Shown one piece after another: positions 36,004 to 44,110 of a DNA stretch of 64,000 bases. The DNA lies in contig CABXFU010000007.1 in NCBI GenBank assembly GCA_902511575.1, positions 25,666 through 89,665 on the forward strand, read 5' to 3'. Position numbers and translations under genes: made by a program. The DNA comes from an uncultured SAR86 cluster bacterium. Its GTDB lineage: Bacteria > Pseudomonadota > Gammaproteobacteria > Magnimaribacterales > D2472. The stretch's first letter is position 1. Every line of letters begins with the position of its first letter. The notes beneath the pieces were generated by a model, which saw only the letters and a list, made by a program, of their open reading frames with translations, made no database searches and was not told where the DNA came from.

Positions 36004-36441
36004 TTGACTGATCAAGAGCTAGTAGCCCCTGAGCTTCCTGAGCAAAAAGATCCTGCAATTAGTGGTTTAGAGACTGGTTGGTATAAGGTTGCTAATAGTG
36101 AAGCCATTGCTTCAAAGCAAGCAATTCAAATCAATGACTTCCCAACTCAGATTGTAGTTTGGAGAGGAGAAGACTTGGTTTTAAGAGGCTTAGATTTATA
36201 TTGTAAACACATGGGAGCTTCTTTAGCCTGTGGTGAGGTTGATGAGAACAGCATCAGATGCCCATTCCATGCTTGGCGTTGGGCAGGAGATGGGCAATGT
36301 GATCAGATCCCATATGCAAAAAAAATCCCTACCAAGGCGGTAACTCGCTCATGGGAAGTAAGCGAAGATGATGGAATGGTATATGTTTGGTTTGATAAAG
36401 ATCAAAAACCGGCAGATCCAAATGGAAAAAAGTTTAATTAA
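36004..36441 (+). CDS. stand-alone Rieske [2Fe-2S] protein, half of a split KshA-like oxygenase
   Basis: 145 residues read from a TTG start with GGGAGAA nine bases before; no better start is available. It is a complete Rieske domain: GWYKVANSEAI, then cluster ligands Cys67, His69 (YCKHMGAS) and Cys86, His89 (CPFHAWRW), then IPYAKKIP and a closing VYVWFD strand. The CPFHAWRW-IPYA region closely resembles the N-terminal domain of KshA (3-ketosteroid 9-alpha-hydroxylase) and not small bacterial ferredoxins. The catalytic iron domain is absent here but is encoded 15 bases downstream as a separate protein. Confidence 0.85.
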   Translation: MTDQELVAPELPEQKDPAISGLETGWYKVANSEAIASKQAIQINDFPTQIVVWRGEDLVLRGLDLYCKHMGASLACGEVDENSIRCPFHAWRWAGDGQCDQIPYAKKIPTKAVTRSWEVSEDDGMVYVWFDKDQKPADPNGKKFN

Positions 36442-36456
36442 AAATAGGAGACAGCA

Positions 36457-37302
36457 ATGAATGATTTACCAGATAGGTTTCCAAGAGGGTGGTTTGTTTT
36501 AGGCCATCAGAGAGATTTCCCAGTTGGAGAAACAAAAACCATTTTTGGATTCAATAGCAAAATATCAATTTTAAGAAATGAGGATAGCTCAGTCTTGGTG
36601 GATGTTGGCGGAGATGCCTCTTGGCCAGTTTTGGAGTTAAACCAGATGGTTATGGTATGGCATGACATTGAGAAGCAATCTCCCGATTTTACTCCAGACA
36701 AGATAGAAGAATGTTATTCAGATGATTGGTCAGATTATGGAATGGCAAGTTTCTTGGTTAAAAATAACTGCAGAGAACTAATTGATAACATGGCTGATAA
36801 AGGGCATTTTGGTCCGGTTCATCAAGCTCCATTCGAGGGGTTTTGGAATGAAGCAAAAGATCATACATATACACAAGAGATGACAGCAGATAGTCCTATC
36901 TTAGGCAGAGACTTATTTTCTCAAGCAAGATATGAAGGTCCTGCATACATGACGACTTATATGAGCGCTGTCCATGATGGAGCAAAAGTTGAAAGTAGAC
37001 TTTTGGTAAGCCATATACCTTTAACCCTAACTTCTTTTGTCATTAATTTTGGAGTTATGGTCAAAAAAGTACCTGGTATGTCTGCTGAAGATGAAGCTGC
37101 TTTTATCCAAGGTTACGTTGACGCTAATAATTTTGCTTTTGGACAAGATGTAGCTATTTGGGAGAATAAAATTTATATTCCTGATCCAGTAGTTTGTGAT
37201 GGCGACGGGCCTTTGCATAAACTTAGAAAATGGTACGGACAATTTCTAGTTAATAGAGCGGATATTCCTTCAGGTTTAGATCTGGAAAAAAGAGAATTTT
37301 AA
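36457..37302 (+). CDS. KshA-like oxygenase catalytic subunit lacking the Rieske cluster
   Basis: 281 residues, about 100 shorter than KshA (about 380). It starts like KshA (FPRGWFVLG) but between residue 45 and 62 the cluster-binding half of the Rieske domain is missing; only the flanking strands remain (RNEDSSVLVDVGGD, QMVMVWHD). No Cys-x-His or Cys-x2-His pair exists. The mononuclear iron site is intact: bridging Asp114, His117 and His122 in NCRELIDNMADKGHFGPVH, and Asp231 in GQDVAIWENK. The tail GPLHKLRKWYGQF matches KshA. Presumably electrons come from the stand-alone Rieske protein encoded upstream. The role in 9-alpha-hydroxylation is inferred. Confidence 0.8.
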   Translation: MNDLPDRFPRGWFVLGHQRDFPVGETKTIFGFNSKISILRNEDSSVLVDVGGDASWPVLELNQMVMVWHDIEKQSPDFTPDKIEECYSDDWSDYGMASFLVKNNCRELIDNMADKGHFGPVHQAPFEGFWNEAKDHTYTQEMTADSPILGRDLFSQARYEGPAYMTTYMSAVHDGAKVESRLLVSHIPLTLTSFVINFGVMVKKVPGMSAEDEAAFIQGYVDANNFAFGQDVAIWENKIYIPDPVVCDGDGPLHKLRKWYGQFLVNRADIPSGLDLEKREF

Positions 37303-37325
37303 TTTCCACAGTAATTTATTAAAAA

Positions 37326-37793
37326 GTGAAGCCTTCACTCGATGACCTTGATCATAAGATTCTTCAAATTCTTGAGGAAGATGGGCGCGCACCAGCAAAA
37401 TTTATTGCAGAAAAGCTATCCGTCAATGAAGTCACTGTTAGCAAACGGCTTACAAAAATTATTGAAGGAGGTTTTTGTAAAATCATTGCGATAGCTGATT
37501 TTGAAAAATGTGGTTATGAGTATTTACTTCCAATCGGCATAAGAGTTCAAGGTGACAAATTGGAGGAGGTTGCAGAAATTCTCTCTCAGCAAAAAGAAGT
37601 ATTTAGTGTCAATGTGGTGAGTGGTATTCAGGACATAGAGATTCTATGCGCTACACAAAGCCTGAGTGAAACAAAAATATTTTTAGATGAAACCTTGCCA
37701 TCTATCGTAGGCATCAAAAGTATTGCTCCTGCAATTGCGTCAAACGTATATAAATTTGAAACGGATTGGACTCCTTTTGCAAATGAAGCTTGA
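37326..37793 (+). CDS. Lrp/AsnC family transcriptional regulator (first of a pair)
   Basis: 155 residues from a GTG start. N-terminal winged helix-turn-helix (LDDLDHKILQILEEDGRAPAKFIAEKLSVNEVTVSKRLTKI, residues about 4-45) followed by a Lrp-type RAM ligand-binding domain. It overlaps the second regulator gene by 11 bases. Lrp/AsnC proteins sense small molecules and bind as dimers or octamers; a steroid intermediate, CoA thioester or amino acid could be the ligand. The location inside the catabolic cluster suggests local control. Confidence 0.87.
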   Translation: MKPSLDDLDHKILQILEEDGRAPAKFIAEKLSVNEVTVSKRLTKIIEGGFCKIIAIADFEKCGYEYLLPIGIRVQGDKLEEVAEILSQQKEVFSVNVVSGIQDIEILCATQSLSETKIFLDETLPSIVGIKSIAPAIASNVYKFETDWTPFANEA

Positions 37794-38238
37794 TCAAACT
37801 GATAAAAAAATTATTCAACTACTTGGCGCTGATGCAAGGATGTCAAACAATCAAATGGCTAAAGTAATTGGAGTAACTGAAGGCACTGTTCGGAATAGAA
37901 TCCAAAAACTTATACACAATAAGGTAATAAAAATCTCTGTTATCAATAATATAAATCGTATGGAGAACCCATCGCTTGCTTTCGTTGGGTTGGATGTTGA
38001 AACTCGGGCCAAAGATTCTGTTGCTAAAGCTCTATCAAAAATGAAGGAAGTTCGGTTTGTTTCAACTCTAATGGGTCGTCATGATCTTATGGTATTCATT
38101 CTAGCTGAGGATGTTACTAAGCTTTCTAAAGTTTTATATGAAGAAATTTCTTCCTTGCCTGGTGTAAGGTTTTCAGAATCATCTATTGGGCTGAAGTATT
38201 ACAAGTATGATTATCGATGGGCCAGGATATTAGATTGA
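37783..38238 (+). CDS. Lrp/AsnC family transcriptional regulator (second of a pair)
   Basis: 151 residues starting MKLDQTDKKIIQLLGADARMSNN; ATG 37783 is preferred over 37723, which lies deep in the first regulator. It has a winged helix-turn-helix (QMAKVIGVTEGTVRNRIQKL) and a RAM domain with the RFVSTLMGRHDLMVFILAED core. It is related to, but clearly diverged from, the protein encoded just upstream, so the pair could form a heteromer. It overlaps the CoA ligase by up to 22 bases. Confidence 0.87.
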   Translation: MKLDQTDKKIIQLLGADARMSNNQMAKVIGVTEGTVRNRIQKLIHNKVIKISVINNINRMENPSLAFVGLDVETRAKDSVAKALSKMKEVRFVSTLMGRHDLMVFILAEDVTKLSKVLYEEISSLPGVRFSESSIGLKYYKYDYRWARILD

Positions 38239-39782
38239 AAGCATTAAATACATTAACTATTCCCGAGCTAATTAAATCTCAGGCTGAGAATTTTTCTTCT
38301 AAGCCTGCGCTAATTTCTGAGCAAGAAACATTATCTTTTTCAGATCTAGATAATTTATCAACAAATATTGCTACGCATTTAATAGATCTGGGAATATTGC
38401 AGGGCGACAGGGTGGCTATTTGGGCTCCCAATATGAATGAATGGGTTTTAGCAGCCATCGCTATTCATAAAGCTGGAGGAGTTTTGGTGCCAATCAATAC
38501 CCGAATGAAAGGCAAGGAAGCTGCATACATTTTGAATACTTCTGAAGCCAAAATTTTATTCAGCGTTAAAACTTTTCTTGGCATTGACTACTTTAAATTA
38601 CTCGAAAAAGAAGATCTGCCTTATCTACGCCATCAAATAGCACTTGATGAAAATGAGGTTAAAGAATCCAATCTAACTTTTTCGCATTTTAAAGAGCATG
38701 CTTTGAATTTTGAAATGCCTGAAGTTGGCGAAATGGACATGGCCGACATTATTTTTACATCTGGAACTACAGGTAAGCCTAAAGGCGTAATTTCCTCTCA
38801 TTTGCAAAACATTAAAGTATTTGATTATTGGTCAACATATATTGGCTTAACCGAAAATGATCGATATTTAATTGTAAATCCATTTTTCCATACCTTTGGT
38901 TATAAGGCTGGCTGGCTTGCTGCTGTGATGAAGGGTGCGACTGCATATCCATGTCCAGTATTTGATGCAGATAAAATAATTGAGACAATCAATGAGCAAA
39001 AAATATCAATGCTACCAGGTCCTCCAACTCTTTATCAGTCAATTCTCACAAGCAAATTAATAGAAACCATGGATATTTCATCGCTGAGATTGGGAGTGAC
39101 TGGAGCAGCCTCTATTCCTGTGCAGCTTATTAGAGATATGAAAGAAAAATTAGGCTTTGAAACTGTTATAACAGCCTACGGACTTACAGAGAGCACGGGC
39201 GTTGTGACAATGTGCACCCCTGACGATGACTACGAGACCATTGCCACAACTTCAGGTTGCGCTATTGCAGATGTAGAAGTTAAATGTGTGAATCAAGATG
39301 GCCAAGAGGTTCAGGCAGGTGAACCCGGAGAGATATTGGTAAGAGGTTATAACATTACCCGGGGTTATTTTAATAATCCAGAGGCTACCCAAGAAGCTAT
39401 AGATAGTGATGGTTGGTTGCATACAGGGGATATTGGGATACTTGATACTAATGGTTATATAAAAATTACTGACAGAAGCAAGGACATGTTTATTGTGGGT
39501 GGGTTTAATGCTTATCCCGCTGAAATAGAAAACATTCTTTGCGATCATCCTGCAATCTCTCAAGCAGCTGTAATTGGTATCAAGGATGAAAGGATGGGTG
39601 AAGTTGCCAAAGCTTTTGTCCTCTTAAAACCTGATCATGATCTAAACGCTGACTCTCTGTTGCAATGGTCCAAAGATAATATGGCTAACTATAAGGTTCC
39701 AAGAGAGGTAGAGTTTGTGAGAGAATTACCCACAAACGCTGCTGGAAAAATAATGAAATATCTTTTAAAGGATGAATCATGA
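38217..39782 (+). CDS. fadD3: acyl-CoA synthetase, FadD3-like (HIP-CoA ligase)
   Basis: 521-residue AMP-forming CoA ligase. ATP motif IIFTSGTTGKPKG, then NPFFHTFGYKAGWLAAVMKGAT, MLPGPPTLYQSIL, TAYGLTESTG, DGWLHTGDIG, DRSKDMFIVGGFNAYPAEIE and the catalytic Lys in NAAGKIMK. These stretches match FadD3, which activates the C/D-ring indane propionate HIP released by HsaD; the proteobacterial equivalent is ScdA. An alternative start is TTG 38235 with CCAGGA seven bases before, overlapping the regulator stop; the true start is uncertain. It overlaps the next gene by four bases. Confidence 0.88.
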   Translation: MGQDIRLKALNTLTIPELIKSQAENFSSKPALISEQETLSFSDLDNLSTNIATHLIDLGILQGDRVAIWAPNMNEWVLAAIAIHKAGGVLVPINTRMKGKEAAYILNTSEAKILFSVKTFLGIDYFKLLEKEDLPYLRHQIALDENEVKESNLTFSHFKEHALNFEMPEVGEMDMADIIFTSGTTGKPKGVISSHLQNIKVFDYWSTYIGLTENDRYLIVNPFFHTFGYKAGWLAAVMKGATAYPCPVFDADKIIETINEQKISMLPGPPTLYQSILTSKLIETMDISSLRLGVTGAASIPVQLIRDMKEKLGFETVITAYGLTESTGVVTMCTPDDDYETIATTSGCAIADVEVKCVNQDGQEVQAGEPGEILVRGYNITRGYFNNPEATQEAIDSDGWLHTGDIGILDTNGYIKITDRSKDMFIVGGFNAYPAEIENILCDHPAISQAAVIGIKDERMGEVAKAFVLLKPDHDLNADSLLQWSKDNMANYKVPREVEFVRELPTNAAGKIMKYLLKDES

Positions 39783-40753
39783 GAATTATTATCTCTAAAG
39801 ATAATGATAAGTTATATAGATCTGAGCTACTCTCCTTTGATCCTTCAATGGAAATCATTGCACTTAATCCATTAGATTCTACCGATCCAGACTGGGAGGC
39901 TCTTCCAGAATCAGATGCTTTGTTTATGTGTTATCAGTTTTTATTTGCAGCCAGAGATAATCCAAAGATTCATGGTGCTTTATTAAGCTTAGCTAAACGA
40001 ATGAAATTTCTTCAAAGTGGCTTTGCTGGAATGGATGCGCCAATACTCCAAGATGTTTTGAAAATAGAAAATGTTCACATTGCTAATGCAAGTAGTGTTT
40101 ATGCCATTCCAATTGCCCATTATGTTTTCTCACAAATCCTAAGATGGAACAAGAGAATCGATCATCATATTGAATATCAGCAATCTAAAAACTGGGCTCC
40201 AATAGCAGGAGATGGTGAGCTTACTAATAAAACTCTAGTGATCCTTGGTTATGGGGGTATTGGCAGCCAGGTTGCAAAGTTAGGCAAAGCTTTTGGAATG
40301 AGGGTAACTGGAATAAGACGTAACCCGCAAGATGATGAGCATGCTGATGAAGTGTTGGGTCTGGATCGGTTTGAGGAATTGCTTCCACTAATTGATTACT
40401 TGGTACTTTCATTGCCAGATAGTCTCCAAACAAGAGATATTATCAATGCAGATATCTTAGAAAAACTTAGTAGCTCTGCCATGATAATTAATGTGGGTCG
40501 AGGCACTGCAATTAATGAAGAAGATCTTAGCGATGCATTGAATGGTGAAAAAATTGCTGCCGCTGCATTAGATACCACTAAGGTTGAACCTCTTGATGCC
40601 AGCTCTTCACTTTGGACGGCTAAGAATTGTTTTATTTCGGCTCATGATTCCGCCCACTCTTTGTTATCTTTAGAGCGAGCATTTGAATTATTTTTTCAGA
40701 ATATTAAAAATATTAAAAACGGCGATCAAATAATAAATCTCTATTCAGAATAA
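39779..40753 (+). CDS. D-2-hydroxyacid dehydrogenase family protein
   Basis: 324-residue NAD(P)-dependent dehydrogenase of the D-isomer hydroxyacid family. The nucleotide motif ILGYGGIGSQVAKLGKAFGM is followed by basic GIRRNP, favouring NADP. Catalytic Arg is in NVGRGTAI, Glu in KVEPLDASS and His in ISAHDSAHS. The N-terminal substrate domain is divergent. Start overlaps fadD3 (ATGA), so it belongs to the cluster. The substrate is unknown; reduction of a 2-oxoacid from ring breakdown is possible. Confidence 0.88.
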   Translation: MRIIISKDNDKLYRSELLSFDPSMEIIALNPLDSTDPDWEALPESDALFMCYQFLFAARDNPKIHGALLSLAKRMKFLQSGFAGMDAPILQDVLKIENVHIANASSVYAIPIAHYVFSQILRWNKRIDHHIEYQQSKNWAPIAGDGELTNKTLVILGYGGIGSQVAKLGKAFGMRVTGIRRNPQDDEHADEVLGLDRFEELLPLIDYLVLSLPDSLQTRDIINADILEKLSSSAMIINVGRGTAINEEDLSDALNGEKIAAAALDTTKVEPLDASSSLWTAKNCFISAHDSAHSLLSLERAFELFFQNIKNIKNGDQIINLYSE

Positions 40754-40767
40754 AGAGAATGATAGGA

Positions 40768-40779
40768 ATCATATATGAT
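40768..40779. promoter_or_regulatory. 12-base palindrome, candidate operator before the MFS gene
   Basis: ATCATATATGAT is a perfect palindrome in the 61-base gap between the dehydrogenase and the MFS transporter. It may be an operator or only chance in AT-rich DNA. Confidence 0.3.
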
Positions 40780-40814
40780 GCTTCTAGCAAACCACTGGTA
40801 ACTATAGAGTGAGA

Positions 40815-42050
40815 ATGAAGTTTTTTGGGTGGAGAATGGTATTTACGGGTCTTACCCTTGAATTCACTGTTGTAGGGTTCATTTTTTACAGCTTTCCTGT
40901 CATTTGGCCTTACCTAATATCAGAACTAGGCATGACCGAAAGTCAGCTCGGTATGGTTTCCGCATTCTACTTTCTACCTGTGGGAATTTTGGCAATTGTG
41001 GTAGGCCGTGCCCTTGATAAGTATTCTGTTAAAAATTTTATGATGATCGGGGCTGTAATTTATGCCGTAGGACTTTTCTCTTTAAGTTTCATAAATTCTT
41101 ATGGGTCTCTTCTGACAATTTATCTTACCCTTCTTGCCCTAGGATCTATTATGATGGGAAATTTAGCCGTAGCTAAATTAATCTCAAATTGGTTTGATAA
41201 AAATGCTGGCAGAGCGCTAGGTATTGCAGCAATAGGTATTTCCTTTTCAGGAGTTGTCCTTCCTTTGGTTGTTGATCCTCTTCTTGATTTAGTGGGATGG
41301 AGAAATGTTTATGTAATCTTTGCTTCTATAGTTCTTTTCATTTTGTTACCTCTGATCTTTTTTACTGTGATTGATGATCCAAAGACTGTTAATCAATTTA
41401 AAGATGGCATAAAAAAAGATAATGAAGAAGAATCTTTACCTCAGGAGATGAGCGCAAAAGATCTTTTATCTAAAAAAGTTTTTTGGATGATTTCCTTAGC
41501 ATTCGCCTTTCAATTTCTTTCAATGATGGGCGTGCTTGCTTTTTTACCCGTTCATGCAAGCAAGATGGGGTTAGATGAAACTTGGAATCTTTTAGGCCTT
41601 CCTGTTAAACAATATGTTTTTGCATATGCTCTATCTGCTTTTGGTGGAGTCCTAGGAAAAATAATATTTGGATATCTCATGGACTTGATGAAGGCTGCAC
41701 ATCCTTCAATGATGGCGATGTTCCTTCAAGCAATTGGAATCTTTGGAATTACTTATTTAAATGAACCAAGCATATTTCTCTTAAGTGCATTCATATTTGG
41801 TTTAGGTTTTGGTGCTGCAACTCCTCTTATGACTGCGTGTTACCTAAGAACTTTTGGGGCACACAATCTTGGGAAAGCCAGAGGCATATCATCTCCTATT
41901 ATTTCTCCACTTCAACCAATTGGAATTCTAATAACAAGCATATTAATAGGTTTTCAAGATACTTACTTTTTAGCTTTTAATATTATGGGATGCTTTGCTC
42001 TTGTTGCTATAGTTTTAGCGAGCCAAATTCAAGAGCCTGAAAAAAACTGA
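40815..42050 (+). CDS. major facilitator superfamily transporter
   Basis: 411 residues with about 12 membrane helices in two halves joined by a charged loop (about residues 196-225). I chose ATG 40815 (MKFFGWRMVFTG); a GTG at 40809 is also possible. MFS signature-like GRALDKYSVK after helix 2, and GYLMDLMKAAHP in the second half. It resembles the oxalate/monocarboxylate subgroup. Last but one gene of the plus-strand cluster, so it could import a steroid or export an acid; direct evidence is lacking. Confidence 0.88.
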   Translation: MKFFGWRMVFTGLTLEFTVVGFIFYSFPVIWPYLISELGMTESQLGMVSAFYFLPVGILAIVVGRALDKYSVKNFMMIGAVIYAVGLFSLSFINSYGSLLTIYLTLLALGSIMMGNLAVAKLISNWFDKNAGRALGIAAIGISFSGVVLPLVVDPLLDLVGWRNVYVIFASIVLFILLPLIFFTVIDDPKTVNQFKDGIKKDNEEESLPQEMSAKDLLSKKVFWMISLAFAFQFLSMMGVLAFLPVHASKMGLDETWNLLGLPVKQYVFAYALSAFGGVLGKIIFGYLMDLMKAAHPSMMAMFLQAIGIFGITYLNEPSIFLLSAFIFGLGFGAATPLMTACYLRTFGAHNLGKARGISSPIISPLQPIGILITSILIGFQDTYFLAFNIMGCFALVAIVLASQIQEPEKN

Positions 42051-42062
42051 TCTATTGAGCCT

Positions 42063-42353
42063 ATGTTACATCTAGCTCTGCATTTTATAGTTCCTTTATT
42101 AATTGCTTTTTTATTTTTTAAAGAAAATTGGAAGTTGTCTTATTTAATAATGATAGCAACCATGCTGGTTGACTTAGATCATTTACTGGCTAGCCCAATT
42201 TACGACGCTAATCGTTGCAGCATAGGATTCCATCCCCTCCATCAGTATTGGCTTATTGGTATATATCTAGCTATGAGTTTTTTTTCAAAAACTAGATTGA
42301 TCGGAGTTGGTTTAATTATCCATATGATTTTGGATGCGTTGGATTGTTTTTAA
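42063..42353 (+). CDS. DUF6122 family small membrane protein
   Basis: 96 residues with three hydrophobic segments (about 5-20, 26-42, 65-95). The conserved central motif is MLVDLDHLLASPIYDANRCSIGFHPLHQYW, read in parts: VDLDHLL with acidic and His residues, and RCSIGFHPLH. These resemble metal-binding sites of membrane hydrolase-like families. The function is unknown. It lies 12 bases after the MFS stop and ends the plus-strand run. Confidence 0.75.
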   Translation: MLHLALHFIVPLLIAFLFFKENWKLSYLIMIATMLVDLDHLLASPIYDANRCSIGFHPLHQYWLIGIYLAMSFFSKTRLIGVGLIIHMILDALDCF

Positions 42354-42383
42354 ATCTCTTTTACAAGAGAAGGAGCAAATTAA

Positions 42384-43589
42384 TTAAAGGTCTTTGTTTG
42401 CTATGGCTCTAAAAAATTCAATTGTTTCAAGCTCGCTCGCCATGTCTGTGTCTTCAGCGGTTCCATATGAGCTGTTAGCAGATAATTTTACAATCACCAT
42501 GCTCGATTCTGGTGCGACATAAATCATCTGGTTGTAAACCCCAATTGCCATGAATTCTCCTTCATCGCCTCCTGGCACCCACCACTGGTAGCCATATCCC
42601 AAGGGGTAATCAGAAAGAGGATTGTCGCCTGGAGTTAGATGTGGCCCGTCTGGGGTGATTGAGTCTTTTACCCAAGACTTAGGAACAATTTGTTGCCCAT
42701 TTAACTCGCCATCTAAACGGTAAAGCTCTCCAAATTTTGCATAATCTCTTGCAGTAACATTGAGTCCAGCAAATGCCATTTCCATTCCCTCAGAATCAAG
42801 CAGCCAATATCCTTCATTCGCAGCACCCATTGGATGCCAGAGCATTTCAGTCATGTAATTTGTAATTGATTTCCCTGTAGCTCGATTAACTAACATGCCA
42901 AGAGCCTGAGTATCCATCGAATTATAATGATTTATTGTTCCTGGTTCGAAGTCATTACTTAAGGTTTGAATAAATTCATCGAATGAACCGCCCAAGGCAA
43001 AAATTTTAGCCCATCGATTAATATCTGATTCGGGGTCACTATAATTTTCATCCCATGATGCGCCAGAGGACATTTGCAATACATCCTTTATACGCACATT
43101 GTAATATGGTGAATTTTTTAATTCAGGCACATAATCTGAAATCGCTTCTTCTATATTATTGATGTGACCGTCTCTTATCGCTATGCCAACCAAAGCAGAA
43201 ATAAAGCTTTTTGCAACTGACATAGACATCCACTGAACATCTTCTCCACCAGTTAACCAGTATTGTTCAAATTGAATTTCTCCATTTTTAAGAATCAATA
43301 AGGCGCTAGTGTCTGTTCGTTGGAGAAAGTTCTCGGTTTCAATTTCCAGATTATTCAAATTAAAGCTTACTGGTAGAGATATAGTTTTGCGGGATTTAAA
43401 ATTTATAGGAGCAGAAGAGGGAGTCAATGTTGATGAATTAATGAACTTGTAGAACCTATTTAAATTTTCATACTGCTCTTCTCCTGAAAAAAGAGTTCCG
43501 ATAACTGTCACCCGAGTATAAAGATCTTTGTATAAAAAGATTGCAATTAAGATAATGATCGTTAAAAGACCTAGTATTTTTTTAATCAT
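42384..43589 (-). CDS. serine hydrolase, beta-lactamase class C / penicillin-binding fold
   Basis: 401 residues. One N-terminal membrane segment (about 4-20) anchors it to the inner membrane with the catalytic domain in the periplasm. The active-site SxxK is Ser124-Val-Ala-Lys127 in MSMSVAKSF. The second motif is HYNSMD (Tyr-x-Asn-like) and the later WWVPGG region is typical of 6-aminohexanoate-dimer-hydrolase-like serine hydrolases. It is not clearly an antibiotic beta-lactamase. It is read after the tRNA-Arg on the same strand. Confidence 0.85.
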   Translation of the reverse strand: MIKKILGLLTIIILIAIFLYKDLYTRVTVIGTLFSGEEQYENLNRFYKFINSSTLTPSSAPINFKSRKTISLPVSFNLNNLEIETENFLQRTDTSALLILKNGEIQFEQYWLTGGEDVQWMSMSVAKSFISALVGIAIRDGHINNIEEAISDYVPELKNSPYYNVRIKDVLQMSSGASWDENYSDPESDINRWAKIFALGGSFDEFIQTLSNDFEPGTINHYNSMDTQALGMLVNRATGKSITNYMTEMLWHPMGAANEGYWLLDSEGMEMAFAGLNVTARDYAKFGELYRLDGELNGQQIVPKSWVKDSITPDGPHLTPGDNPLSDYPLGYGYQWWVPGGDEGEFMAIGVYNQMIYVAPESSMVIVKLSANSSYGTAEDTDMASELETIEFFRAIANKDL

Positions 43590-43608
43590 TTCTAATTCCT
43601 CAAAAAAA

Positions 43609-43683
43609 TGGTGCCCTCTCCAGGAATCGAACCTAGAACTACTCCTTAGGAGGGAGTTGTTATATCCGTTTAACTAAGAAGGC
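43609..43683 (-). tRNA. tRNA-Arg (CCT anticodon)
   Basis: On the minus strand the acceptor stem GCCTTCT pairs with AGAGGGC (one G-U pair), followed by A73 and an encoded CCA. The D stem is GTTA/TAAC, the anticodon stem ACTCC/GGAGT encloses CTCCTAA with anticodon CCT, and the T arm is CTAGGTTCGATTCCTGG. It reads AGG codons. It begins five bases after the stop of the upstream minus-strand gene, so the two probably share a transcript. Confidence 0.95.
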
Positions 43684-43688
43684 TTTGG

Positions 43689-43982
43689 TTAAGCGTCTGT
43701 TATATCAAAAATATCTATATTTGGCCCATCAACACACATGTCGCCAATAGCGCCAACGGTTCCATCCTCTGTTCTAAAGGCTAGATATTTTTCATAGTGC
43801 TCTTTGGAATCCCAGACCTCTGTAAGGACAAACTTATGAGGATCTTCTACATGCAATGTAAGATTGATATTTTGACATCCATTATATGCACGTGTGACAT
43901 GAAAAACCTCAGTGCAAATTCCTGAAAATTGATCAACCAACCCATCTTTTAACGTTCCGCTAAGTAAAACACTTACTGCCAT
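43689..43982 (-). CDS. antibiotic biosynthesis monooxygenase (ABM) domain protein
   Basis: 97-residue dimeric alpha-beta barrel protein of the ABM/YgiN type. Pattern: N-terminal strand (VSVLLSGTLKDGLVDQF), CEVFHVTRAYNGCQ-like CTEVFHVTRAYNGCQNINL, then KFVLTEVWDSKEHYEKYLAF. Members oxidise quinols or degrade heme; the exact role here is unknown. Immediately followed on the same strand by tRNA-Arg. Confidence 0.8.
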   Translation of the reverse strand: MAVSVLLSGTLKDGLVDQFSGICTEVFHVTRAYNGCQNINLTLHVEDPHKFVLTEVWDSKEHYEKYLAFRTEDGTVGAIGDMCVDGPNIDIFDITDA

Positions 43983-44110
43983 AATGACTCCTAAACTTTA
44001 TAAATTAATAAGTTTCTTCATGTTAAATTAAAGAATGTTTAATAGAAAGTGCTGCTGAAAATATACCTTTCTAGTTAAAAATATTAGAATAGGGCGCAAG
44101 GACCAATACC

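Noticed and set aside
42355..42370. Hairpin TCTCTT/AAGAGA as terminator
   Set aside because: A short stem without a T-run on the plus strand and only three T on the minus strand.
43983..44110. T-box or other leader before thrS
   Set aside because: No T-box sequence or strong hairpin series was seen, and T-boxes are not expected in gammaproteobacteria.
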